From JAUWBF01 sp043815125 (lineage in GTDB: Bacteria > Verrucomicrobiota > Verrucomicrobiia > Opitutales > Opitutaceae), in NCBI GenBank assembly GCA_043815125.1, contig JBDRJH010000435.1, positions 1 to 27,508 on the forward strand: 27,508 bases of DNA. The letters are read 5' to 3'. Under the pieces are notes generated by a model, which worked only from the letters and a program-made list of their open reading frames with translations, was not told the origin of the DNA and made no database searches. The position numbers and the translations under genes were made by a program. Positions 15,901 to 21,950 of the stretch are shown here, in pieces (position 1 is the stretch's first letter; every line of letters begins with the position of its first letter).

Positions 15901-16661
15901 ACGGTGCGGTGCCCGGCGCGCCGCTCCCGCGCTTCGCCCGACCCACGGCCGACCCCACCCTGCCCACCGGGATCTCCGCCACGGCCGGCACCGACCTGTC
16001 CGCGCTCTGGCAAGGCTACCGCGCGCTGAGCGAAGCACAAATCGCCCAACTCGCGCGCAACCTCGTCACCGAGATCCGCGCGCGCGGCCCCTTCGTTTCG
16101 CTCGCCGACTTCGTCAACCGACGCCTCGTCGACAACCCCGACACCGTCGCCGACGAACGCCTCAAAGGCGCGCTGCAAGCCGCCATCGACGCCACCCCGC
16201 AGGCCTCTCCCGGCGGGTTCCCGATCAACGACGCCAGCCCCGGCACCTATTGGGACGTCGCCGAGCGCGTCACCTCGATCTTCTACACCGACAACGCCAG
16301 CCACTACTCGCTGCCCGCCGCGCGCGGCGACACCACCGCCGCCTCGCCGGGTGCGCATCAGACCCGCGCGGCCTTCGCTCCCAAATTCCTCACCCAGGCC
16401 GACGTGTTGTCCGCCGTCGGCGCCGGTCTCGCCGCCCGCTCCGACACGTTTCTCATTCGCACCTACGGCGAGGCGATCAACCCCGTGACCGGCGAAACCA
16501 CCGGCCGCGCCTGGTGCGAAGCCGTCGCGCAACGTCTGCCCGCCTACGTCGATGCCGCGACCGACGAACCCGAGGACGCCGCATCCACCGACGTGAACCG
16601 CCACTTCGGCCGCCAATTTAAAATCATCTCCTTCCGATGGCTTTCTCCCTCCGACATCTGA
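12996..16661 (+). CDS. Verru_Chthon cassette protein A-like giant pseudopilin (GspK-like)
   Basis: A 1221-residue protein. The N-terminus is pilin-like: basic RDRRR, then GFALLITITLVAFLVLILVS (from Gly21) and a long amphipathic helix (QLAQARQNALLALNVALGEL). The helix lacks the usual Glu at mature position 5, as in GspK/PilX-type minor pseudopilins. Near the C-terminus, NINSTSEQAW (residues 941-950) and GPFVSLADFVNR (about 1031-1042) resemble the NINTA and PFxSxxDF patterns of GspK. This matches the Verru_Chthon cassette A proteins of Verrucomicrobiota, whose function is unknown; a role in a type II/IV pilus-like secretion machine is inferred. The gene starts 26 bp after the GH16 stop and overlaps the next gene by 25 bp. 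The partner B, C and D proteins are not here. Confidence 0.75.
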   Translation: MPPVVHSVSSDTPHRDRRRAGFALLITITLVAFLVLILVSIATLTRVETQVAANSQQLAQARQNALLALNVALGELQKHAGPDQRTTARADLQNGSEVPHARWTGVYGSAVPADYDQLPSEVRTGLIAPANLDSATGSPARLLTWLVSGNENGVFDPASHVGASGEITPTASTLTTGLKFQPDIAMSGLSSAATTETALTIIDADGVEHDAALLVGPGSVRSAVSAGHALDYVAAPLVTIETPGSTLPGFSAGDSTPREIGRYAWWIGDEGVKARVNLPLETDPARKPDAFAHSRRAAVELMDATSPDFPAPPLDAARIGAAYDLERSVENILSAPQLTFIGPDDDARKLRFHDLTASSSSVLADTYAGGLKRDLSALLDSAHVALATDPDADLKPLHVSEDGDLFGIPTWRHLRSFADITVPVDSSDPDAGKLTPRLPRYNRTDGTPDDVGVAPVLTYAALGFRYAAAAAPAEGVAINFNVYPLVVLWNPYNARLKGTTYEFGMGHAGSATRVQLQMEDPALLDPDPAASQEAAWLVKETRDLRYAGLQLTANQNTDRPVRYFRFLVKCPDLEPGESVVFTLPASTAYDPAVATLEPGLNQTTFASMPGSTFAAGESTRRFRFVSSADRMKTHFNTGANSGANFRQGGNSGQTYAYLGVPRTTAPSITSSTQWWTPSENQWYQSIQRAGHDSNTVTNPLQDAAPLTAPTGFDEPALKWFVTTVFSSTGSNRTANKGTVPWIRWIAQSNIRAPVAFRTLRDLNYSASYIAQVGTDAAMWPTWFSTDAPGDRASAGLGHDWDTTTNQPVNATLFEFRRADQALFSVGALQHANLSLVGSYPAYPLGNAIADFRLPDLAQIHSQSSVFTTSHTVGTRLLTTYYDVSWLLNRSLWDAYYFSTVPATGTILDPLPNPRHVPHDDTKDRRDPAEAAAALMLAGGFNINSTSEQAWRAILGGINQLAYDPVAATDGAVPGAPLPRFARPTADPTLPTGISATAGTDLSALWQGYRALSEAQIAQLARNLVTEIRARGPFVSLADFVNRRLVDNPDTVADERLKGALQAAIDATPQASPGGFPINDASPGTYWDVAERVTSIFYTDNASHYSLPAARGDTTAASPGAHQTRAAFAPKFLTQADVLSAVGAGLAARSDTFLIRTYGEAINPVTGETTGRAWCEAVAQRLPAYVDAATDEPEDAASTDVNRHFGRQFKIISFRWLSPSDI

Positions 16662-17386
16662 TCGTGCTCTTGTTCGGCGTGATGCCGGTTTTTTTGCTGT
16701 CGCCAATCGCCGCGCAGACCGCTGCCGCGCCGCCACCTCCGGCGGTGTTTCGCCTGCTCGCGCTCACGCCGGTGGCGGATCTGCTCTACGACCTGCAAGG
16801 CAAGCCGGTCGCGGTCGTTCCCGGACAACACAGCTATTCGCCGCCCTACCGCGTGACCGCGTCGGGCAGCGTCGCGTTTTACCGGCTGATTCCGTCCGCG
16901 ACGCCCGGCGAGCCGCCGGTGCGCGTGCCGGTCGTCGCCGCGCGGGTGACGGCGGACGCGGGGGTTTCCACGCTCATTCTCCTCCTGCCCGAAGGCCCGC
17001 CGGTCGAACCCGACCCTGGCGCGCCGCCGCGTCCGCTCAAAAGCCTGGTCATCGACGACTCGGCGGCGGCGCACCCGGCGGGAACCATTCGCGTATTCAG
17101 TTTTTCGTTACGTCCGGTCTTGGTGAAGATCGGCACGCGGACCGTGCAGATCACGACGGGCGAGCCGGCGTTGATTCCGTATCCGCCGGATACGCGCACC
17201 TGGGTGCAGGTGGCGACCACGGGCGAAGGCGGTTGGCAGCGCGTCATCGGCACGCCGCAGATGCTGGCGCCCGACACGCGGCTGGCGCTCTACCTGAGCG
17301 ATCTGGCGCCGAGTCTGAACGATCCAAACCCGGTCGGACTATCCCTGCGTAAGATCATCGAGCGCATGCCCCCGGCCGCGCCGTGA
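16637..17386 (+). CDS. Small secreted protein of unknown function, associated with the Verru_Chthon A-like gene
   Basis: A 249-residue protein that I do not recognise. Residues 1-27 form a signal peptide (LIVLLFGVMPVFLLSPIAAQ). The mature part is all-beta in character, with two similar halves: one around VFRLLALTPVADLLYDLQGK, and a second around TIRVFSFSLRPVLVKIGTRT. It ends in a proline-containing helix. Small secreted proteins with this layout often sit beside giant pseudopilin-like genes in Verrucomicrobiota; that is recollection, not proof. Its start lies 25 bp inside the preceding gene, showing translational coupling, so it probably works with the pseudopilin-like protein in the periplasm. 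Confidence 0.65.
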   Translation: MAFSLRHLIVLLFGVMPVFLLSPIAAQTAAAPPPPAVFRLLALTPVADLLYDLQGKPVAVVPGQHSYSPPYRVTASGSVAFYRLIPSATPGEPPVRVPVVAARVTADAGVSTLILLLPEGPPVEPDPGAPPRPLKSLVIDDSAAAHPAGTIRVFSFSLRPVLVKIGTRTVQITTGEPALIPYPPDTRTWVQVATTGEGGWQRVIGTPQMLAPDTRLALYLSDLAPSLNDPNPVGLSLRKIIERMPPAAP

Positions 17387-17419
17387 CGGCGGGTCGCAGC
17401 CGTGGAGTCGTGACGGCAT

Positions 17420-17456
17420 GGATGGCGGCAGGCGGCGGCGTTGCCTGTTGCCATCC
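17420..17456 (+). terminator. Strong hairpin between operon end and MarR gene
   Basis: GGATGGC (17420-17426) pairs with GCCATCC (17450-17456), and CAGGC (17429-17433) pairs with GCCTG (17443-17447); the GG/TT between them can form G-U pairs, giving a stem of up to 14 bp with a 9-nt loop. A TTTTT run follows only 14 nt later (17471-17475). It could end the GH16 operon or be a leader structure of the MarR transcript; the gap before the T run makes a standard intrinsic terminator uncertain. Confidence 0.4.
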
Positions 17457-17483
17457 AGGCCCTGTGGCGATTTTTCGGTAGGC

Positions 17484-17981
17484 ATGCCTCGCGCCGCGCC
17501 TCCCTTGCCCAGTCTCGCCAAAGAGGACTTCGAGTTGCTCGCAGACTTTCGCTACAAGCTCCGGAAATTTCTCGGCTTCAGCGAAACCGCCGCCGTCAGC
17601 CAGGGCGTCACCCCGCAGCAATACCAGGCCCTGCTCGCCATTGAGGGTTTTCCCGGACGCAACTGGGTCACGGTCGGCGAACTCGCCGAGCAAATGCAGG
17701 TCGCCCACCACAGCGCCGTCGGCCTGGTCAATCGCATGCAGGCGCTGCGTCTCGTGCGTCGCACCCCCTCCAAGGAAGATCGCCGGCGGGTGCAGGTTTC
17801 GCTCACCGCCAAGGGGCTGGCGATTTTGGAAAAACTCTACCGCGTGCACCGCGAGGAGTTGCAGTCCGTGGGACCGCAACTCATCGGCCTGCTGCGCCGG
17901 GCCTCCACGCCTCCCGGCGCGGAGAAACCCGCCCGCAGCTTCTCCAGCCCGGTGTGCTCGCTGCCTGAAATCGAGGATTGA
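17484..17981 (+). CDS. MarR-family transcriptional regulator
   Basis: A 165-residue winged helix-turn-helix protein of MarR type. The DNA-binding part runs VTVGELAEQMQVAHHSAVGL, followed by the wing with SKEDRRRVQVSLTAKG, the classic D-x-R-x-x-x-V pattern. N- and C-terminal helices (EDFELLADFRYKLRKFLGF; LEKLYRVHREELQ) form the dimer interface. ATG 17484 is preferred over an upstream in-frame ATG at 17418 because the extra segment is Arg/Cys-rich, has no family character and covers the strong hairpin. A MarR-like palindrome (18032-18044) lies just downstream, before the HPP and ClC genes, so those are its probable targets. The ligand is unknown. Confidence 0.85.
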   Translation: MPRAAPPLPSLAKEDFELLADFRYKLRKFLGFSETAAVSQGVTPQQYQALLAIEGFPGRNWVTVGELAEQMQVAHHSAVGLVNRMQALRLVRRTPSKEDRRRVQVSLTAKGLAILEKLYRVHREELQSVGPQLIGLLRRASTPPGAEKPARSFSSPVCSLPEIED

Positions 17982-18031
17982 GGACCGCGCCGCGGCGGCG
18001 GCGCGAGACTCCGATGGCCGCCGCCACTTGT

Positions 18032-18044
18032 ATCGTATTACGAT
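18032..18044. promoter_or_regulatory. MarR-type operator candidate ATCGTATTACGAT
   Basis: A perfect 13-bp palindrome, ATCGTA-T-TACGAT, in the 84-bp gap between the MarR gene and the HPP gene. Short AT-rich palindromes with TCG/CGA arms are typical of MarR-family sites. It lies about 20 bp before the HPP start codon and would overlap the promoter, implying repression of the HPP-ClC pair. Confidence 0.6.
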
Positions 18045-18065
18045 GAATATTCTCGCCTGCGCGGG

Positions 18066-18593
18066 ATGAACGTTTTTCATGAGCGGCTTTTCCGCATGCA
18101 TCCGACCTTCCGCAAATCTCAAATATTCCTGGCCACCATGGGAGCCGTGTTTGCGGTTTCGGGCTTGGCGTATGTGGCCATGAGCCTGCAAGGCCTGCTG
18201 CTGCTGGGCTCGTTCGGAGCGTCCGCCCTGCTGCTTTTCGCTCTGCCGGACACCCCTCTGGCCCAACCCCGGTCCGTCGTCGGCGGTCACGTCTCCGCGT
18301 CGCTCATCGCCATCGGTTGCCTCATCCTTTTCGGGCCCCACTGGTGGTCCGTTGGCCTCGCGACCGGCCTCGCCGTCGGCTTCATGATGGTCACGCATAC
18401 CGTCCATCCTCCCGCCGGATCGAACGCGATCATCGTGTTTCTCGCCAAGCCGACCCTGGGTTATCTGATGTTTTCCACCCTTTCCGGAGCGGTCCTCCTG
18501 GTCGTGTGCGCTATCATCTATCACCGGACGACGCGGCGGCATAAGTATCCACTTTACTGGCGACGCGGTCGACCGGCACTGGCCAAGGCCTGA
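18066..18593 (+). CDS. HPP-family integral membrane protein
   Basis: A 175-residue protein with four predicted transmembrane segments (FLATMGAVFAVSGLAYVAMS; LLLLGSFGASALLLFAL; SASLIAIGCLILFG; LMFSTLSGAVLLVVCAII). It carries the family signature HTVHPPAGSNA with His114-Pro115-Pro116. Plant and cyanobacterial members of the HPP family have been linked to nitrite transport, so an anion or nitrite transport role in the inner membrane is possible but not shown. The next gene, a ClC transporter, begins 8 bp after its stop, so the two form an operon, probably repressed by the upstream MarR protein. ATG 18066 is the first start; an in-frame ATG at 18096 is a shorter alternative. Confidence 0.85.
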   Translation: MNVFHERLFRMHPTFRKSQIFLATMGAVFAVSGLAYVAMSLQGLLLLGSFGASALLLFALPDTPLAQPRSVVGGHVSASLIAIGCLILFGPHWWSVGLATGLAVGFMMVTHTVHPPAGSNAIIVFLAKPTLGYLMFSTLSGAVLLVVCAIIYHRTTRRHKYPLYWRRGRPALAKA

Positions 18594-18601
18594 CCCGCCC
18601 A

Positions 18602-20401
18602 ATGACAAGTGATTCTGTTTCGCGGCCCGCCGCCGCCTCGCTTCGTCGGCGGTTGATGCTGCTCTGCCTCCTCGCGTTGCCGGTCGCGGGCATCGCCACC
18701 CTCGCTGCGCACGGGCTTCACACCCTGATTGGCGTCATCACCAATCTGGCGTTCTACGGACGCCTCTCCTCCGAATGGACCGCCGCTTCCGGCCACACGC
18801 GCGGCGCCTGGGTGATCCTCGTTCCCGCGGTGGGCGGCGGCATCATCGCGCTGCTCGCTCGCTACGGCTCCCGCGCCATCATCGGCCACGGCATCCCCGA
18901 GGTCATGCAACAGGTGCTGACCAACCGCAGCCGCATCGCGCCGCGCGTGGCTCTGCTCAAGCCCCTGTCGTCCGCCATCTCCATCGGCACCGGCGGCCCC
19001 TACGGCGCCGAAGGCCCGGTGATCGCCACCGGCGGAGCCATCGGCTCGCTGCTCGGGCAGGCGCTTACCATGACCGCGAGCGAGCGCAAAATCCTGCTCG
19101 CCGCCGGCGCGACCGCGGCGATGACGGCGGTCTTCGGCAGTCCCGTCGCCGCCACCTTGCTCGCGGTCGAGTTGCTGCTGTTTGAATTCCGTGCGCGCTC
19201 GGTGATCCCTGTCGCGATCGCCGCCGCCGCCGCGCAATCCCTCCGCTTCTCGTGGGGCGAACCGGTCGCGCTTTTTCCGCTCGCGCCGCCCGATGTCCTG
19301 CATGCGCCGGCTTCCTCCCTGCTCCTATTCGCGCTCATCGGCGTCGCGGCCGGCGTGCTCGCCGTCCTCGCCAACCACGCGGTCCATCTGACCGAGCGAA
19401 CCTTCGCCCGCATGCCGATAAACCGGATGTGGCATCCCGTGATCGGCGGGCTGTTTGTCGGCCTGGCCGGCTGGTGGGAGCCGCGGATCTTCGGCGCGGG
19501 TTACGAGGTGATCGGTTCCTTGCTCGCGAACGATCTCACGCTGCCGGTGATCGCCGTCATCTGCGGATTGAAGCTGGTCGTCTGGACCGTCTCGCTCGGC
19601 AGCGGCACCTCCGGCGGCACGCTCGCCCCCATGCTGGTGGTCGGCGGCGGACTCGGCGCCCTGATCGCGGCGGCGTGCAACGCCCTCGGCATCACCGCGA
19701 TTTCACCGGGCCTGGCGGCGCTGGCGGGCATGATCGCGTTCTTTGCCGGCGGCTCGCGGGCCTTCTTCGCCTCCATCGTTCTCGGGGTCGAAATCACCCA
19801 GCAGGCGGGCGTCCTGTGGCCCGTCGCCACCGCCTCGACCGCCTCGCTCGCCGTGGCGCATTTGCTGTCGGCGCGTTCGTTGATGACCAGCCCGGTCGAA
19901 CAAAACGGCGTGCGCGTTCCCATGGAGTTCGACGCCGATGTCTTCGCGCATGTCTCCGTCGCTCAGGTCATGGAGAAAGCCCCGCGCACGATTCCAACCG
20001 ACATGAGCGTGGCGGAACTCGCCGATCGCATCGGCGCCAATGATCCAGCGGTTTGCCACCATCCGGCTTTGCTCGTCACCGAAGCGGACGGAGCGCTCGC
20101 CGGCATTATCACGCGGCGCGACCTGCTCGCGGCGGTCGAGCGCGGCGAGGCCGGCGAAACCGTCGGCGCGGTCATGACGCGCGCCTTGGTCTGCACACAT
20201 CCCGACGAGCCCTTGAGCGAAGCGGTCGAACGCATGCACGCGCATGATATCGGACGGCTTCCCGTGGTGAGCCGCGCCGACCACCGGCAACTTCTCGGCT
20301 ATCTCGGACGCGCCGCCGTCCTCTCCGCCCGCCGCCTGCGGTGGAATGAAAATCACGCGTCCGAGCCCGGATGGTTCGCCCCCCGAAAGCCGAAAGCATA
20401 A
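18602..20401 (+). CDS. ClC-family chloride channel/antiporter with C-terminal CBS pair
   Basis: A 599-residue membrane protein. The ClC core shows GHGIPEVM (in place of GSGIP), GTGGPYGAEGP with the gating glutamate (Glu137), and GSGTSGGTLAPMLVVGG, the third filter region. A Glu-containing stretch LLAVELLLFEFRAR lies where the proton-coupling glutamate is found in antiporters. Residues about 455-580 form two CBS domains (VAQVMEKAPRTIPTDMSVAE ... IITRRDLLAAV; VGAVMTRALVCTHPDEPLSE ... LGRAAVL), likely adenine-nucleotide sensors. Role: anion movement across the inner membrane for pH or anion homeostasis. His instead of Ser in the first motif is, as far as I recall, common in one bacterial subgroup. 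Same operon as the HPP gene. Confidence 0.9.
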   Translation: MTSDSVSRPAAASLRRRLMLLCLLALPVAGIATLAAHGLHTLIGVITNLAFYGRLSSEWTAASGHTRGAWVILVPAVGGGIIALLARYGSRAIIGHGIPEVMQQVLTNRSRIAPRVALLKPLSSAISIGTGGPYGAEGPVIATGGAIGSLLGQALTMTASERKILLAAGATAAMTAVFGSPVAATLLAVELLLFEFRARSVIPVAIAAAAAQSLRFSWGEPVALFPLAPPDVLHAPASSLLLFALIGVAAGVLAVLANHAVHLTERTFARMPINRMWHPVIGGLFVGLAGWWEPRIFGAGYEVIGSLLANDLTLPVIAVICGLKLVVWTVSLGSGTSGGTLAPMLVVGGGLGALIAAACNALGITAISPGLAALAGMIAFFAGGSRAFFASIVLGVEITQQAGVLWPVATASTASLAVAHLLSARSLMTSPVEQNGVRVPMEFDADVFAHVSVAQVMEKAPRTIPTDMSVAELADRIGANDPAVCHHPALLVTEADGALAGIITRRDLLAAVERGEAGETVGAVMTRALVCTHPDEPLSEAVERMHAHDIGRLPVVSRADHRQLLGYLGRAAVLSARRLRWNENHASEPGWFAPRKPKA

Positions 20402-20427
20402 CCGCGGCGGACGCTGGGCCCGAAAGC

Positions 20428-20441
20428 TTGATCCGCATCAA
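20428..20441. promoter_or_regulatory. FNR/DNR-type box TTGATCCGCATCAA
   Basis: A perfect match to the FNR-family consensus TTGAT-N4-ATCAA. Its centre (20434.5) lies 42.5 bp before the ATG of the CopD-like gene, which is class II activator spacing (-41.5) if the transcript starts next to the ATG. The probable regulator is encoded nearby at 20921-21634. Confidence 0.8.
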
Positions 20442-20463
20442 GGCGCCGTCCCGCCGCCTGCGG

Positions 20464-20469
20464 CATACT
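20464..20469 (+). promoter_or_regulatory. -10-like hexamer CATACT of the CopD-like gene
   Basis: CATACT lies 32 bp (centre to centre) downstream of the FNR-type box and 7 nt before the ATG at 20477. This puts the transcription start on or beside the start codon, so a leaderless mRNA is expected. The other FNR-box gene at 21708 has the same layout. Confidence 0.5.
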
Positions 20470-20476
20470 CGCCCGC

Positions 20477-20917
20477 ATGGCCGCCTATTATGGAATCTTT
20501 GTCACGCTGCACCTGTTGTGCGCGCTCGTCTTTGTCGGCGCGGTTTTCTTTGAGGTGCTCGTCATCGAGCCCATTGAGAAACAACTGCCGCCGGGCGTGG
20601 GCGACCAGATCGCCGAGGCCATCCCGCGCCGGGTGCGCGTGTTCATGCCGGTCGTCGTCACGCTCCTCTACCTCTCCGGCGCGGCGATGTTCTGGGTGCA
20701 CTTCTCGGCGCGGCCGGATTTTTTCCAAACCAAGTTCGGCGTGCTCCTGACGGCCAAGGTCCTGCTCACCTTTGCCGTGCTCGGCGTGTTTGTCTCCGCC
20801 ATGCGGGCCGCGCGCAAAGGCACCATGGATCCCTGCCGGTTCAAATACACGCACCGCATCGTCGGCGCGTTGATGCTGGGCATCGTGCTGTTGGCCAAGG
20901 GCATGTTTTACCTCTGA
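20477..20917 (+). CDS. CopD-like four-helix membrane protein
   Basis: A 146-residue inner-membrane protein with four transmembrane helices: IFVTLHLLCALVFVGAVFFE, VFMPVVVTLLYLSGAAMFWV, LLTAKVLLTFAVLGVFVSAM and IVGALMLGIVLLAKGMFYL. Conserved-looking histidines are in helix 1 (TLHLL), after helix 2 (WVHF) and before helix 4 (YTHR). This is the pattern of CopD-like and related haem- or copper-binding membrane proteins; the exact ligand is not known. An FNR-type box with class II spacing lies upstream, so expression is expected under low oxygen or nitric oxide. It converges on the Crp/Fnr gene with a 3-bp gap. There is no Shine-Dalgarno, consistent with a leaderless mRNA. Confidence 0.75.
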   Translation: MAAYYGIFVTLHLLCALVFVGAVFFEVLVIEPIEKQLPPGVGDQIAEAIPRRVRVFMPVVVTLLYLSGAAMFWVHFSARPDFFQTKFGVLLTAKVLLTFAVLGVFVSAMRAARKGTMDPCRFKYTHRIVGALMLGIVLLAKGMFYL

Positions 20918-20920
20918 CGC

Positions 20921-21634
20921 TCACAGTTCCGCGTAGGCCCGCAGCCCCGCGCTGTCGATGATGCGAATGCGCGCGCCCGTCACCACGATCAAGCCCTCGC
21001 GGCGAAACCGCGCCAGCGTGCGCGACAACGTTTCGCTGGTCACACCCAGTTGTCCGGCGAGCACCTTCTTGGTCATGGGCAACGCAAACTCGGCCGCCTC
21101 GCTTCCGGCATCCCCTGCCGTCTGACCCAACAACCACTCGGCCAGCCGGTATTCGATCTGACGGCCCTTGATGTCCTGCAAGGACTGCACGAGGTGCTTC
21201 AGGTGAAGGCTCATCGAACCGAGCATCTGCAACGACAACTCGGGCTGACGGCGGATCAACTCGCGGAAATGCGGCTTGCTCACGACGATCACTTGCGACG
21301 GCTCCAGCGCCATCGCATTGGCCGGATAGGTCTCCACCGTCGCCAGCGTGGCCTCGGCGAAACTCTCGCACGGACGGAAAATGCTGATGATGCGCTCCCG
21401 CCCGTCCGGCGTGAGGCTGAAAATACTCACCGCCCCCGCCTGCATCACATAAAATCCCTCCGCCTTCTCGCCTTGGCGAAACAGCGTGTCGCCCTTCTGC
21501 AATGATCGCAGCGTGCATCCTTCCGCCACCGCCGCGAGATCCGCCTGCGAAAGCGACGCGAACATCCGGCACTGCCGCAAGGTGGCGCCAATCGCGGTCT
21601 GTCGATGAGAGTTGGGGCCGGTGCCGTTTGCCAT
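20921..21634 (-). CDS. Crp/Fnr-family regulator, DNR/NnrR-like (no Fe-S cysteine cluster)
   Basis: A 237-residue protein. The N-terminal half is a cyclic-nucleotide-binding-type beta-barrel (LQKGDTLFRQGEKAEGFYVM; RPCESFAEATL). A long dimer helix follows, then a helix-turn-helix LAGQLGVTSETLSRTLARFR with the recognition-helix pattern E-x-x-S-R (Glu201, Ser204, Arg205), which reads TTGAT half-sites. The cysteine cluster of true FNR is absent, pointing to the NO-responsive DNR/NNR side of the family; that is inference. ATG 21634 was chosen since the open frame before it covers the FNR box and is not protein-like. A perfect FNR-type box lies 25 bp upstream, probably for autorepression. Likely targets: CopD-like, DUF2249 and gdhA. 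Confidence 0.85.
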   Translation of the reverse strand: MANGTGPNSHRQTAIGATLRQCRMFASLSQADLAAVAEGCTLRSLQKGDTLFRQGEKAEGFYVMQAGAVSIFSLTPDGRERIISIFRPCESFAEATLATVETYPANAMALEPSQVIVVSKPHFRELIRRQPELSLQMLGSMSLHLKHLVQSLQDIKGRQIEYRLAEWLLGQTAGDAGSEAAEFALPMTKKVLAGQLGVTSETLSRTLARFRREGLIVVTGARIRIIDSAGLRAYAEL

Positions 21635-21658
21635 GAAGCGCGATAATGGATAGCCCGT

Positions 21659-21672
21659 TTGATGTTGATCAA
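21659..21672. promoter_or_regulatory. FNR/DNR-type box TTGATGTTGATCAA
   Basis: A perfect TTGAT-N4-ATCAA box in the divergent region between the Crp/Fnr gene (start 21634, minus) and the DUF2249 gene (start 21708, plus). Its centre (21665.5) is 42.5 bp before the DUF2249 ATG, exactly as at the CopD-like gene. For the minus-strand regulator it lies too close to the start for activation, so there it would repress. Confidence 0.8.
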
Positions 21673-21694
21673 GGTAATCGCACGGGCGAACCGG

Positions 21695-21700
21695 TATCCT
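21695..21700 (+). promoter_or_regulatory. -10-like hexamer TATCCT of the DUF2249 gene
   Basis: TATCCT lies 32 bp (centre to centre) after the FNR-type box and 7 nt before the ATG at 21708, the same arrangement as at 20464. A leaderless transcript is expected. Confidence 0.5.
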
Positions 21701-21707
21701 CCACCCC

Positions 21708-21950
21708 ATGACGCCCTCCGACCCACCCGCCGCCCTCGAACTCGACATCCGTCCGCTCTGCGCCGCGCAACGTCCGCCGCTGCCGGCGATCCTCGACGCC
21801 GTCGGCAAACTCGCGCCCGGCCAACCCTTCCGCCTGATCGCCCCGTTCGAACCGGCGCCGCTCTACCAATTGCTCGGCCAACAGGGGTTCACCCACGAGG
21901 CGCACACCCGCGACGATGGCACGTGGGAGATCGTTTTTTCCCGTGACTGA
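21708..21950 (+). CDS. DUF2249-domain small protein
   Basis: An 80-residue cytoplasmic protein of the DUF2249 family: ELDIRPLCAAQRPPLPAILD, then a middle LAPGQPFRLIAPFEPAPLYQ, and the end GTWEIVFSRD. The fold is SirA/TusA-like. Such proteins often occur next to nitric-oxide reductase, hemerythrin or Crp/Fnr genes in denitrifying or NO-stressed bacteria; their chemistry is not established. Here it is controlled by an FNR-type box and lies head-to-tail with the His-rich membrane protein gene, whose start overlaps its stop, so both are translated from one mRNA. Confidence 0.85.
   Translation: MTPSDPPAALELDIRPLCAAQRPPLPAILDAVGKLAPGQPFRLIAPFEPAPLYQLLGQQGFTHEAHTRDDGTWEIVFSRD

Noticed and set aside
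13992..16736. 914-residue open frame antisense to the Verru_Chthon A-like gene
   Set aside because: Gly/Arg/Val-rich, low-complexity composition with no domain, as expected from the complement of GC-rich coding DNA; the plus strand has a clear signal and conserved motifs.
18602..20401. Unusual ClC filter GHGIP as a novel ion specificity
   Set aside because: As far as I recall, His at this position occurs widely in one bacterial ClC subgroup, and the gating Glu is present.
20921..21634. True FNR with a 4Fe-4S cluster
   Set aside because: The N-terminal cysteine cluster is missing; only one cysteine lies near the N-terminus, so the DNR/NnrR-like branch is more likely.
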